From: Desulfobacterales bacterium
GTDB lineage: Bacteria; Desulfobacterota; Desulfobacteria; Desulfobacterales; SURF-7
Direction: 5' to 3'
DNA: 64,000 bases
Assembly: GCA_028277765.1 (NCBI GenBank)
Contig: JANQFQ010000115.1
Coordinates: forward strand, 19,407-83,406
The notes beneath the pieces are model-generated. The model worked only from the letters and a program-made list of their open reading frames with translations. It was not told the DNA's origin and did no database searches. Made by a program: the position numbers and the translations under genes. This document shows positions 36,501 through 45,589 of the stretch, piece after piece. Position 1 is the first letter of the stretch. The number at the start of each line of letters is the position of its first letter.

Positions 36501-37688
36501 GCGTTAAAAACAGCTGATGCAATCTCTCTGAAAGCACCTGAATCAGTACCGTGGACAGAAACATGGGTGCTTGATGCCAGTCCGATCTGGCACTGCGAGC
36601 CGTCCGGCATTCCGGTTGTTCATCATCAGGACACACAAGGACACTGGCAGCCAACATGGAAGCCCTGGCCTGGAGAAACCATCTCCATCAATGTGACACG
36701 ACCCCAGGCCATTCCCGGGCGGATGGTGACCATAAACAATGCACGACTGATTATGACACCTGGTATCCGGTCAAACAAAAACCAGCTTACGTTACGGATA
36801 AGAACCAGCAAAGGGAATCAGCATCAGGTCACACTACCAGAAGGGGCCGATCTTCAGCTGGTAAAAATCAACAACAAAAGCCAGCCCATACGGCAGGAAG
36901 GAAGACAGGTTGTGATCCCGCTTCAGCCAGGAAGTCAGACAGTGTTTCTTGAATGGAACAGTCTTACATCATCTTCAATATTTATTAAGGGGCCTGCCGT
37001 TCAAATCGGTCAACAGGCGGTCAACGCCCACGTCACATTTAATATGCCGTACGACAGGTGGATTGTCTGGGCATTTGGGCCGACACTCGGACCAGATGTT
37101 TTATACTGGAGTTATATTTTTGTTATTATCCTTATTGCCCTGGGGCTTGGCAAAATACCGCTTACACCGCTGAAAACACATCACTGGCTGATATTAAGTT
37201 TGGGCCTTACCCAGGTCCCCGTAGATATGGCCCTGATAGTAGCAGGATGGTTTTTGGTGCTTGGACTTAGGAAAAAGTATCAGCCGATTGAAAATTGGCT
37301 TCATTATAATCTGATGCAGGCTGCTATCGTATTCTGGACTCTGGCTGCGTTTGTCTGCCTGTATACGGCGGTTTCGGAAGGATTGCTCGGAATACCGGAT
37401 ATGCAGATTGCAGGAAACAGTTCTTACGCAACACAGTTGAACTGGACTCAGGACAGTATCAGCGGGATGATGCCGCGACCGGCAGTCATTTCATTTCCTA
37501 AAGGCGCCTATAATATTATGATCCTCATATGGTCTTTATGGCTCGTGTTATACCTGATTAAATGGCTTAAATGGGGATGGGGGTGTTTTATCGAGAATGG
37601 GATTTGGAAAAAACGGGAACGGAAAAAGGAAACGCCTCTGCCGATAAATATGGCTGGCAAACAACCAGATGGGGAAAGGAAAGAGTAA
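33537..37688 (+). CDS. Very large membrane protein of unknown function in DUF2339 locus
   Basis: This 1383-residue protein has a signal peptide (HAAP cleavage). A long periplasmic beta-rich region (residues 25-470), a bundle of membrane segments (about 478-560) and a Tyr/Gln-rich linker (about 600-660) follow. Further membrane segments lie near 700-755, then a second extracytoplasmic domain (770-1175) and a final cluster of membrane segments (1180-1370). I do not recognise a named family. It starts 14 bases after the DUF3999-like gene with AAAGGAGGG, so it is the third member of one operon. Two large exported beta domains on a membrane scaffold suggest an envelope assembly or transport role (inference). 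Confidence 0.7.
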   Translation: MKRSIFAVFTIVLICTVWLLSFSTIHAAPIKDNDVPRNLSNWKSWVLYDQEDKLCPTNCNNQNVYRCTWPSRLKLHINSSGGSFEQEWTIFADTWVPLPGGTDIWPENVKDTNKFVPVINRDKVPSLYLKKGKHLIKGGFTWKEMPEMIRVPSETGIVNLRINKKRIDYPVIDKQGKLWLQKRVSSEKQENTESISIFRLLQDTIPMEVTNHFQINISGQAREIRFENVLLNDCIPMRMKSLLPARISDNGELMIQARPGQWEIDITTRFVNPVNQLGPVTCVHGEEIWSFSPKNHLRMVEVEGVPSVEPGRTNMPSAWKQYSAYIIKPEASINFKILRRGDPDPAPDRLTLKKTLWLDFNGDGFTIQDDLTGKISRSWRFSMNPPGKLGRVLIDGKGQLITADKKTGKPGIELRKGQLKMKADSRHTDSTRLIPAIGWDHNVNAMSGILNLPPGWRLFAANGVDKMPDTWILQWTLLDFLLVLIISAAVFKLRGWKWGLLTLITMILVYHEYGAPRTIWLHILAVIALIPVLPTGKFKRLVYVWGGTSVVVLIIISIPFMVTQVRCGLFPQLERPGRYIQQDWDLGGAKEAAVQDETIEMDVVEYETAPPEPAQSILGKQRISAPKRKVKARLDSFASSSYDYAYEQQRSYYTQDPNALIQTGPGLPSWKWKSIPMTWNGPVNKEQKIRLWLIPPSVNMVLAFVRVIMLAFMIIGIIDLRFIWNKVKTNLNGTAAVASIFILFTVMPHAEAVSADFPPQDLLKEYQTRLLEKADCFPLCADCLQMDIKIKPESLRMLLEIHAAAKTAVPLPGNLTSWVPDQVLINNKPVQELSRDKDGILWALVPEGIHRIVMIGKTGPGNSIQIPLPLKPHSASYTSKGWDVQGIHKDGKVESGIQLTRLKKEKIDTSLSTSVSLPPFLHVERFIRLGLNWEMTTTVKRVTPVGTPVVVSVPLVEGESVTSAGIRVENGKALVNMGPKATRIRWNSALKTADAISLKAPESVPWTETWVLDASPIWHCEPSGIPVVHHQDTQGHWQPTWKPWPGETISINVTRPQAIPGRMVTINNARLIMTPGIRSNKNQLTLRIRTSKGNQHQVTLPEGADLQLVKINNKSQPIRQEGRQVVIPLQPGSQTVFLEWNSLTSSSIFIKGPAVQIGQQAVNAHVTFNMPYDRWIVWAFGPTLGPDVLYWSYIFVIILIALGLGKIPLTPLKTHHWLILSLGLTQVPVDMALIVAGWFLVLGLRKKYQPIENWLHYNLMQAAIVFWTLAAFVCLYTAVSEGLLGIPDMQIAGNSSYATQLNWTQDSISGMMPRPAVISFPKGAYNIMILIWSLWLVLYLIKWLKWGWGCFIENGIWKKRERKKETPLPINMAGKQPDGERKE

Positions 37689-37718
37689 TTGATTATTGAA
37701 GAATTTAGGAATGATAAA

Positions 37719-37735
37719 GGCGGGGTTTCCCCGCC
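37719..37735. repeat. Short GC-rich hairpin
   Basis: GGCGGGG and CCCCGCC form a perfect 7-bp stem around TTT, 31 bases after the preceding stop, without a following T-run. It is followed by a direct repeat ACTCAGTCCT twice (about 37741-37764). It may stabilise the end of the long operon message. Confidence 0.5.
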
Positions 37736-37843
37736 CGGCATACTCAGTCCTCAATACTCAGTCCTATGTTTATAAGGATTAAGGAGCTAAAGGCGCAAAT
37801 TGTTATATTGACGAACATTAACATATATACACAGGAGGATATG

Positions 37844-38208
37844 ATGAAGATTAAAACAATTGCATTGTCAATGATGATAAATTCTGGGAAAGGGCAGGGT
37901 ATATTTCTGAAGCAATGGATTTTTTAAACAAACATTCTGTCAGGTACAAGCAGATCGATGATGTCTCTTTTACATATGGAGATGTTATTTACCACATAGA
38001 TAATGTTGAACAATATCGTGAACAGATTGTTAATGCCATTTACCAGAAAGCAAAAAAGGCTGCTGATATAGTGGCGAAACAGGAGAAAAAGAAACCGGTG
38101 ATCAGGGAAGTCAGGTACAATCAGGAAATCAAGCAGGATATCCTTAACCTGACCAAAGCGTCGTTAAGCTTGTCGGCGGTGATAGAGTTTGAGTTTGCGG
38201 ATAAATAG
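37844..38208 (+). pseudogene. Frame-broken small protein (possible lost signal peptide)
   Basis: A good ribosome site (ACAGGAGGATATG) precedes ATG 37844, whose frame reads MKIKTIALSMM and stops after 27 codons. From about 37861 a different frame continues to 38208 with protein-like sequence (VNDDKFWERAGYISEAMDFLNKH, then YRQIDDVSF-like text and a lysine-rich helix). No start codon with a ribosome site serves this second frame; ATG 37915 is the first possible one and would give 97 residues. The simplest reading is a small gene that lost bases near 37865-37880, perhaps with its export signal. Family unknown. Confidence 0.5.
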
Positions 38209-38262
38209 ATGATCTGTATGAAGAAATAGGTATTTGTATATATAACTGAAGGAGATATTAAA

Positions 38263-38979
38263 ATGAAATTGCAGGGTGATATATTTCCTGTTAATGAACT
38301 TACGAAAAATGATGAACGAGTTATGTTCAGTTTAATGGAGGAATATTATAGCAAGATAAATTGGGAAAACTTTAAAAAAGATTTACACGAAAAAAAATGG
38401 GTCGTGCTTCTTAAAAATCAAAAGGAGGAGATTAAAGGTTTTTCCACTTTAATGCTTTTTGATATCAATAATGATGGTCATTCAATAAAGGTTGTCTTTT
38501 CTGGTGACACAATAATTCACAGTGATTATTGGGGAACACTTGAATTGCCTATGGTTTGGGGAAAGTTTGTTCTTATTGACCTTCCAGAAAAATTTCCTGG
38601 AAATAGGTTCTATTGGATCTTGATAAGCAAAGGGTATAAAACATACCGTTTGTTACCAACCCATTTTAAAACCTTTTATCCCAGCTATAAAAGAAAAATA
38701 CCGAAATTCGAAAAAAGAGTCATGAATAAAGTCTTGGGGAAAAAATATCCTGATCGGTATGATTCTAAAACCGGTATCATATTCTCAAATGGTCAGTCAG
38801 ACTATCTGAAAAACGGTGTGGCAGATATTTCTTCAGAACATTTAAATAATCCCCATATCGCTTATTTCGCTATGATGAATTCCGGGTATTCAAAAGGGGA
38901 TGAGCTGGCATGTATAGCTGAAGCAAATATTGATAACCTGAAACCCTACACGCAACGTCTTCTAACAAAAGGTTTATAG
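38263..38979 (+). CDS. GNAT-fold-like protein, first gene of GH3/radical SAM cluster
   Basis: This 238-residue soluble protein follows GAAGGAGATATTAAA. The N-terminal half (EYYSKINWENFKKDLHEKKWVVLL, FSTLMLFDI, IKVVFSGDTIIHSDYWG) has the strand and helix order of acyl-CoA N-acyltransferase-type proteins, but I see no clear acetyl-CoA loop, so the assignment is tentative. It ends 4 bases before the GH3-type gene and is surely co-transcribed with it. A role in providing or modifying the amine or acyl partner of GH3 is an inference. Confidence 0.6.
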   Translation: MKLQGDIFPVNELTKNDERVMFSLMEEYYSKINWENFKKDLHEKKWVVLLKNQKEEIKGFSTLMLFDINNDGHSIKVVFSGDTIIHSDYWGTLELPMVWGKFVLIDLPEKFPGNRFYWILISKGYKTYRLLPTHFKTFYPSYKRKIPKFEKRVMNKVLGKKYPDRYDSKTGIIFSNGQSDYLKNGVADISSEHLNNPHIAYFAMMNSGYSKGDELACIAEANIDNLKPYTQRLLTKGL

Positions 38980-38983
38980 CTGT

Positions 38984-40696
38984 ATGCAGAAGATATTGAA
39001 CTATATTGCGAATACCCTCTGGGTATCATCATGTGCGTTAGAGCACAGATGTTTAAAAAAATCGTTGAAGGAAATAAAAGCTATCCAGAGAAAAATTCTT
39101 TTGTCAATACTGAAAAAAAACGCTGATACCGCTATTGGTAAAAAGTATGGTTTTAGTAAAATTAAATCTGTAAAGGGGTTTCAGGAAAACGTTCCATTAT
39201 CAGACTATGAAGATTATGCTCCATATATTGACAGGATTGCTGCAGGAGAGAAAAAGGTGTTAACCCATGAACCGGTATTGAAACTCGAGCCCTCAAGTGG
39301 TACTACATCTTCATCTAAATATATACCATATACAAAAAGTTTGAAAAAGGAATTCCAGCGCGCTGTTAAAACATGGATTTATGATCTTTACAGCTCACAC
39401 TTAAACCTTCTTGCGGGAAAGGCGTATTGGTCAGTAACGCCAGTTGTCAAACAAGGTGTTCGTACCAGAGGTGGAATTGAAATAGGGTTCGAAGAAGATT
39501 GCGAATATTTAGGATTAATGGATAGGTTCTTATTGAAGCAGGTTTTTGCCGTACCAAGTGGAATTAAACAAATAGAAAATATCGACGCATTCAAGTATGT
39601 GACTCTGCTGTTTTTATTAAAAGCGAAAACACTTTCACTCATATCTGTATGGAACCCGACATTTTTAACACTTCTTTTAGAACCGTTTGAACAATGGAAG
39701 AATATACTTGTCAAAGATCTGAAAGAAGGAACGATAACGCTGCCGAAGGGTAAAATGGATGAAGGTTTAAACAGGTCTCTTAAAAAGGAACTTGGGCGGA
39801 ACCGGAAAAGATCTGATGAACTCTTTTCAATTATCAATCAAAACAGTCATGATAAAAAGCGGTTTGTAAAGATTTGGCCGAAATTAAAACTGATTAGCTG
39901 CTGGGATTCTGCAAATGCTGAGATTTACGTGCCACAGTTAAAGCAACTTTTCCCTGGGGTAGAAATACAGGGAAAAGGGCTTATAGCAACTGAAGGTATT
40001 ATTTCATTTCCCCTGTTTGAAACGACTTCTTATGTTCCGGCTGTGAGATCTCATTTTCTTGAATTCATTGAATATGACACTTGTTCAACAAAAGGAGATA
40101 ACAACAAGGCTTTAAGACTGATCAATGAGTTGGAAACCGGTAAAACCTATTCGGTTGTTATTACTACTGGCGGCGGTTTTTATAGATATAAGCTTCACGA
40201 TTTAATTCGTGTCGCAGGTAATGCCAACGGATATCCTTCTATTCAGTTTGTCGGCAAGGAGGATAATGTTTCTGATTATTTCGGTGAAAAACTGAATGAA
40301 ATATTTGTTCACGATGTTATCACAAAACTATTTAAACAATATAAATTAAAAACAGATTTTTATATGGCTGCTCCTGAAATTGATGTGAATTCAGAGTCTT
40401 TTTATACACTATTTATAAAGCCTATTAGCAATGTTTCTGATACTTATGAGCAGAAATTAATAACTTTTAGCAAAGATATGGAAGAAGAACTCAAAAAAAA
40501 TTATTATTATAAATATTGCAGAGAACTTGGTCAGCTTGGGCATTCTCGTATTTTTATTATTGAAGATAAAAACCCATCAGAGGCATACTTACAGTTTTGT
40601 AAACAAGAAGGTCAACGGGTTGGAGATATTAAACCGATTATACTTCACACAAAGTCTGGCTGGTCCGGAAGATTTAAGGGGGAGTATCTACAATGA
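38984..40696 (+). CDS. GH3-family acyl-adenylating (amide/ester-forming) enzyme
   Basis: This 570-residue protein has GH3 hallmarks: the ATP-binding EPSSGTTSSSKYIPYT near residue 103, ATEGIISFPL near 335, and VVITTGGGFYRYKLHDLIRV near 397. GH3 enzymes adenylate a carboxylate and transfer it to an amine; in plants they conjugate hormones to amino acids. Bacterial members occur in uncharacterised clusters. Neighbours are an acyltransferase-like protein upstream and two radical SAM proteins downstream, the first overlapping by four bases (ATGA). The carboxylate is unknown; a fatty acid is plausible given the phospholipid genes later in the same cluster. Confidence 0.88.
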   Translation: MQKILNYIANTLWVSSCALEHRCLKKSLKEIKAIQRKILLSILKKNADTAIGKKYGFSKIKSVKGFQENVPLSDYEDYAPYIDRIAAGEKKVLTHEPVLKLEPSSGTTSSSKYIPYTKSLKKEFQRAVKTWIYDLYSSHLNLLAGKAYWSVTPVVKQGVRTRGGIEIGFEEDCEYLGLMDRFLLKQVFAVPSGIKQIENIDAFKYVTLLFLLKAKTLSLISVWNPTFLTLLLEPFEQWKNILVKDLKEGTITLPKGKMDEGLNRSLKKELGRNRKRSDELFSIINQNSHDKKRFVKIWPKLKLISCWDSANAEIYVPQLKQLFPGVEIQGKGLIATEGIISFPLFETTSYVPAVRSHFLEFIEYDTCSTKGDNNKALRLINELETGKTYSVVITTGGGFYRYKLHDLIRVAGNANGYPSIQFVGKEDNVSDYFGEKLNEIFVHDVITKLFKQYKLKTDFYMAAPEIDVNSESFYTLFIKPISNVSDTYEQKLITFSKDMEEELKKNYYYKYCRELGQLGHSRIFIIEDKNPSEAYLQFCKQEGQRVGDIKPIILHTKSGWSGRFKGEYLQ

Positions 40697-42027
40697 AAAT
40701 ATTGCTGGTTTTACCTGATGCAAACATACATAAATTATCAGTTGGGCCGTTAAATATTTCTTTTCGAGAAGCGCCCCTGACGGCGACAACACTTGCGGCT
40801 TTAGTGCCGGAAGATCTTGATGCTGAAGTAAGCATTATCGATGAAAGTGTAAGTAATATTCCATTTGATACATATTTCGATATTGTAGGCATTAGTGTTC
40901 TAACAGGAACAGCTGTTCGCGCATATGAAATCGCCGACCGATTCAGAGAAAAAGACGTTACAGTGGTTCTCGGTGGTGTTCATGTTACATTAATACCGGA
41001 TGAAGCTAAAAAACATGCTGATGCCATTGTCATAGGTTTTGCTGAGCAATCGTGGCCACAACTGCTTCATGATTTTGCCATGAATATTATGCAGCCTGTT
41101 TATAAGCAAAAAAACGTTTTTATTGAAAAGCTTCCAATCCCACGGAGAGACCTTCAAAAAAGAATGGGCTATATGGCCCCAAACACCGTGTTTGCGACCA
41201 GGGGATGTAAAGCGGCTTGTGATTTCTGTAGTGTTCCTGCGGCAAAATTTGGATGGCATAAAAGGCCAATTCCAGATGTGATCGATGAGATCAGGCAAAT
41301 CAAATCAAAACGGATTGTGTTTAATGATGTCCATCTTGTTGAGGATGTAGAATATGCAAAAGAGCTGTTCAAAGCTATGATTCCATTGAAAAAAAAATGG
41401 GGAGGGCTGGCAACTACACGTATTGGTAATGATGAAGAAATGCTTGACCTCATGCGTCAAAGCGGATGTGTTTATCTTCTTCTTGGATTTGAATCAATTA
41501 ATACGATGTCATTGAATGATATAAACAAACGTTTTAATAATGTTAATGATTATCGAAACGTCGTTGAAAAGCTTCATGACCGAAATATTATTATTCAGGG
41601 ATGTTTTATCTTTGGAATGGATCAGGATGATAAATATATATTTGATTGCACAGTACAAACCATAAATGATATTAAAATTGATATTCCCCGATTTGCGATT
41701 TATACACCCTATCCGAATACAACAGCATTTAAGCGATTAAAAAAAGAGGGTAGGATATTGCATGAGTATTGGCCGCATTATGATACTCAGCACGTTGTTT
41801 TTCAGCCGGCTAAAATGAGTCCTGTTGAACTGGATAATGGCTTCAGGCTGGCTTACAGAGAGACATTTAAAATTGGATCAGTATTAAATCGAGCACTAAC
41901 TTCTGCATATTTCCCGATAACTTTTTTTGGGAATCTTGCTTATCAGATATATATATGGCGGTTGCAGCATGATCCATTAAGAATTTATCAACAAACTTAT
42001 TATAAAGACGCTTTATGCCACACGTAA
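40693..42027 (+). CDS. B12-binding domain radical SAM protein
   Basis: This 444-residue protein has a cobalamin-binding-type N-domain (residues 1-140, with VTVVLGGVHVTLIPDEA) and a radical SAM core with CxxxCxxC near residue 171 (GCKAACDFC). The LLLGFESI and GCFIFGMDQDD motifs are typical of the HpnP-like and DUF4070-containing group. Such enzymes methylate or rearrange lipid or polyketide carbons. It overlaps GH3 by four bases and the next radical SAM gene by 13, so the three are translationally coupled. It shares the architecture of its neighbour and is probably an ancient duplicate. Confidence 0.85.
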   Translation: MKILLVLPDANIHKLSVGPLNISFREAPLTATTLAALVPEDLDAEVSIIDESVSNIPFDTYFDIVGISVLTGTAVRAYEIADRFREKDVTVVLGGVHVTLIPDEAKKHADAIVIGFAEQSWPQLLHDFAMNIMQPVYKQKNVFIEKLPIPRRDLQKRMGYMAPNTVFATRGCKAACDFCSVPAAKFGWHKRPIPDVIDEIRQIKSKRIVFNDVHLVEDVEYAKELFKAMIPLKKKWGGLATTRIGNDEEMLDLMRQSGCVYLLLGFESINTMSLNDINKRFNNVNDYRNVVEKLHDRNIIIQGCFIFGMDQDDKYIFDCTVQTINDIKIDIPRFAIYTPYPNTTAFKRLKKEGRILHEYWPHYDTQHVVFQPAKMSPVELDNGFRLAYRETFKIGSVLNRALTSAYFPITFFGNLAYQIYIWRLQHDPLRIYQQTYYKDALCHT

Positions 42028-43346
42028 CTTTTATATATCCAGCTGTTGGGCGATCTGACAAGGATAAATATATCCGCTCATGGCAAATGCAGCCATTGGT
42101 TATCGCAGTGCTGTCTGCTTTAACCCCAAAATCATGGGATAAATCTTTTTTTGATGACCGATTAGAACCGATTGATTTTGAAGCTCCAACAGACTTAGTA
42201 GCGATAACCATAGAAACATTTACCGCAAAACGGGGTTATCAGATAGCCTCTGAATATAGAAAAAAAAGGATACCGGTTGTTATGGGAGGTTATCACGCAA
42301 CATTTAATCCTGATGAAGTACTGCTTCATGCGGATGCTGTTTGTGTCGGTGAAGCTGAAGGTATATGGACAGATATCCTGGAAGACACGAAAAACGGAAA
42401 TCTATCTGGAAAATATGTTTGCCCGGTCAATAATAAAACATTTATTTCTCAATATGATCGTTCAGTTTTTAAGGGTAAAAAATATTTTGATTTAGAGCTA
42501 TTGGAAACCAGCAGGGGATGTCGATTCAAATGCACTTTTTGTTCAATTACAGCCTTTCATAATGGTAAATGTAAATACAGGCCTGTGCAGGATGTTGTTA
42601 AGGAAATCAGAGGACTTAATGGAAAGGCAATATTTATTGTAGATGATAATATTGTTAGTGATTTTGACAGGGCACAGGAGCTGTTCATGGCTATGAAGCA
42701 TTTGAATAAGAAATGGGTGGGGCAGGCAAGTATAAATATTGCGAGTAACAATAGAGTAATGGATCTTATGGCTGATAGCGGTTGTATTGGTCTTTTAATC
42801 GGCTTTGAGTCCCTGAGTTCAAATAATCTGTCGAGTGTTCAAAAATTAATGAATAAGCGGATTGACTATGAAAAAGCTTTAACTGAGTTCACCAGGCGTG
42901 GCATTGTTATCTATGGTACTTTTCTTGTTGGTCTACCGTCTGATTCAGAAGCATCCTTAAAAAAAATGATTAATTTTGCGATTAACAATAAATTATTTAT
43001 TGCTGCATTCAACCACGTTGTCCCGTTTCCAGGCACACCATTGTACAAAGAACTGCAAAAAAAAGATAAGCTGTTATATGACAAATGGTGGCTCAGTGAT
43101 TTATATCGTTTTGGTGAAGTCCCTTTTATGCCTGAATGCGCTTCTCCTAAAGAAGTACAAACGCTTTGTCATACAGCACGCAAAAAGTTTTACAGCCTTT
43201 CATCTATTTTTAAGCGGGCTGTTAACCATAACGCTAATTCCAGAACCTTTAAAAAAGCTGGTTTATATTTAGCCTTAAATTATCTTTTACGCAAAGAAAT
43301 TAAACAAAAAAAAGGTCTGCCCCTGGGCGAAAGCTTTAACAATTAA
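42015..43346 (+). CDS. B12-binding domain radical SAM protein
   Basis: This 443-residue protein has the same architecture as its upstream neighbour: an N-terminal Rossmann-type cobalamin domain (VVMGGYHATFNPDE) and CxxxCxxC near residue 169 (GCRFKCTFC). LLIGFESLSSNN, YGTFLVGLPSDSE and VPFPGTPLY follow. The start lies inside the end of the preceding gene. Two successive cobalamin-radical SAM enzymes suggest two methylation or C-C bond steps on one substrate. It is followed after 16 bases by the interrupted GNAT gene. Confidence 0.85.
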   Translation: MPHVTFIYPAVGRSDKDKYIRSWQMQPLVIAVLSALTPKSWDKSFFDDRLEPIDFEAPTDLVAITIETFTAKRGYQIASEYRKKRIPVVMGGYHATFNPDEVLLHADAVCVGEAEGIWTDILEDTKNGNLSGKYVCPVNNKTFISQYDRSVFKGKKYFDLELLETSRGCRFKCTFCSITAFHNGKCKYRPVQDVVKEIRGLNGKAIFIVDDNIVSDFDRAQELFMAMKHLNKKWVGQASINIASNNRVMDLMADSGCIGLLIGFESLSSNNLSSVQKLMNKRIDYEKALTEFTRRGIVIYGTFLVGLPSDSEASLKKMINFAINNKLFIAAFNHVVPFPGTPLYKELQKKDKLLYDKWWLSDLYRFGEVPFMPECASPKEVQTLCHTARKKFYSLSSIFKRAVNHNANSRTFKKAGLYLALNYLLRKEIKQKKGLPLGESFNN

Positions 43347-43362
43347 TAAAAGGCCGTACGTT

Positions 43363-44459
43363 ATGGCAAATGTGATGATAGATCTGGCTGTGAATGAAGA
43401 TAATCCGGAACTTTTACGGATTGCTTCTGAAACGCCGATGCCTGGTTTTATTCAACTTTTTTTCATCAGGGACCTGATTTCTTTTATTCGTCAAAAGTTA
43501 TGGGGCGAAAAACGCAAGTGATTGTAGCACGGCATCAAAAGGCCAACAGACTCATAGGCATGGGAATACGGTCAATTAAACCATTGTTTGTTAATGGGCA
43601 AAAGATGGATATTGGATATCTGAGCGGTCTGAAGCTTGAATCAGAATATAGAAACTCTTTATATCTAGGTAGAGGCTATCAAAAGTTAAAAACTTTACAC
43701 CAGGACAATGAGGCTCCTTTTTATTTAACGACGATAGTGAAAGATAATAATGATGCAAAAATATTAACATCAGGCAGGAAAATTTTACCCTGCTATTATG
43801 ATGTCGGACAAATAAAAAGTTTGGCTGTATCTCTTTCAAAAATAAGACGTGTAAAATCAAATGGCGTAAGGATAAAGAGAGCTGCACATGAGGATATCCC
43901 CAGGCTTGTGCGGTTTCTGAATGAAGAAGGTAAGAAAAGACAGTTCTTCCCTGTTTATTCAGAGAATGATTTTTTGCCTCAGCAAGGATTGTTACAGGGT
44001 ATCAGTAATGATGATATTTTTATTGCATATAATGATCATGAAATCGTTGGGGTTGCTGCTGCATGGGATCAAACTGCTTTTAGAAGAACGATTGTAGCTG
44101 GATATTCGAAATGGTTATCTTATACACGGCCTTTATATAATGCATGGGCACGAATTAGTGGTGTCCCTTCATTACCTTCTGTGGGCAGTTTCCTCAATTA
44201 TTTCTATTTGTCGCTTGTATGCATCAAAGATGATGATTTGGAGATATTTTCAAACATTATATCTGAAATAGCTGTTTATAAGAAACAACCGTTTATGATG
44301 GTTGGCATGCATGAAAATGATCCTTTGATATCAGCGTTTACTAATATACCTCATCATCAATATCTTAGCCAACTCTATGTTGTGTTTTGGGAAGATGGTG
44401 AACAATTAATATCCAGACTCGATAATCGATGTCCGTATATAGAACTGGGATCGCTATAA
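43363..44459 (+). pseudogene. GNAT-family acyltransferase interrupted by a one-base frameshift at a T7 run
   Basis: ATG 43363 opens MANVMIDLAVNEDNPELLRI and ASETPMPGFIQLFF, then stops at about 43518. The next frame carries on the same protein from HQGPDFFYSSKVMG onward to 44459. The two halves meet at seven Ts (43457-43463); eight Ts, or a -1 slip on T-TTT-TTC, would join them into one chain of about 365 residues. The joined N-terminus (TPMPG then PDFF) and QVIVARHQKANRLIGMGIRSI match a known GNAT subgroup. It lies between B12-radical SAM and radical SAM genes. It could be a sequencing error, a true mutation or recoding. Confidence 0.7.
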
Positions 44460-44468
44460 AGAGAGAAA

Positions 44469-45581
44469 ATGATGATAAAAATGCCCTGGAACAATTTGAC
44501 TGCACCGAATTTTATGCTCGAAATAACGGATGTATGTAATATCGAATGCCGTACCTGTTATAAAAAAGCAGGAACGACTTTTAAAAGTTTATCACAGGTT
44601 AAACAGGATCTTGAAGATGGAATGAAACTTCGTCAGTTACATACAATAACAATATCCGGCGGAGAGCCAACCCTACACCCGGATCTATGCCGTATTATTG
44701 AAATGATTAAAGGATATGGTTTGCATGTGTTCCTGCTTACAAATGGCCTGTTGATAAATGATCACTATATGGAAAAGTTACAGGCATCTGGATTGGATTC
44801 TATCCTATTTCACGTGGATGTGGGACAGAAAAGACCGGATTTGCCTGATCCCCCTGTGTTTGAGGATGTCCAAAAAAGGTTGGGGGAACTTATCCAAATC
44901 GCACGTGTTTTTGATATAGATATTTCCATGTCCGTAACTCTATATGAAGATGCTGAACATATCCTGGCTAATAGCAGTAAATTTTTCTTTGAAACGTCGG
45001 ATTTAACATTTTTGTTCATAGCAAAGGCAACTTGTACAAAAGATCTTTTGTGTACGCCTACAAGTGGCCATGAGCCATCCAGATTGACCTATAGTGTGAC
45101 AAAAACTTATTTAAACAAGACAATACATTTTTTTAAAGATATTTATGGACTTGAGCCCTTTTCATTTATTCCAACGACAGAAAAGGAGAGCACTGTCTGG
45201 ATATCTTATTTTGTCCCAATTATTTATAAACCTGGAGGAAATATCTTTTTTCAAATCAGATCCAATTTACTTGATTCATGGCTTATGGAAATACCCAGGT
45301 TATTATCCGGTAGTTATATTCACAAAACAAAACAGAATGTCGTTTCTACACTAATTAGGACGTTTGTAAACAGTGTTGCTTCATTTCAGGTCCATCGGTT
45401 TCTTAAATTTATGTTTCAATTATTGTCGCCATCGGCAAAGTTGCGCCACAAAATGATTGTATATGATAATGGGCCTTTTATAGGAGATGATGGAAAGCTT
45501 ATTCATTGTGAATATTGCCCAACAGCTATTCTCAGGGATGGCAATTTAGTAACGTGCTGCACTACTGATGTAAATCAATAG
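44469..45581 (+). CDS. Radical SAM protein (MoaA/PqqE-like core, C-terminal Cys motif)
   Basis: This 370-residue protein has CxxxCxxCY near residue 23 (CNIECRTCY), ISGGEPTLHP near residue 58 and a partial TIM barrel. Near the C-terminus HCEYCPTAILRDGNLVTCC supplies further cysteines, possibly an auxiliary cluster. There is no cobalamin domain. The middle region (residues 230-320) contains hydrophobic helices, suggesting contact with the membrane or a lipid substrate. It is followed by another radical SAM gene that starts 8 bases after its stop. Confidence 0.8.
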   Translation: MMIKMPWNNLTAPNFMLEITDVCNIECRTCYKKAGTTFKSLSQVKQDLEDGMKLRQLHTITISGGEPTLHPDLCRIIEMIKGYGLHVFLLTNGLLINDHYMEKLQASGLDSILFHVDVGQKRPDLPDPPVFEDVQKRLGELIQIARVFDIDISMSVTLYEDAEHILANSSKFFFETSDLTFLFIAKATCTKDLLCTPTSGHEPSRLTYSVTKTYLNKTIHFFKDIYGLEPFSFIPTTEKESTVWISYFVPIIYKPGGNIFFQIRSNLLDSWLMEIPRLLSGSYIHKTKQNVVSTLIRTFVNSVASFQVHRFLKFMFQLLSPSAKLRHKMIVYDNGPFIGDDGKLIHCEYCPTAILRDGNLVTCCTTDVNQ

Positions 45582-45589
45582 GAGTGAAT

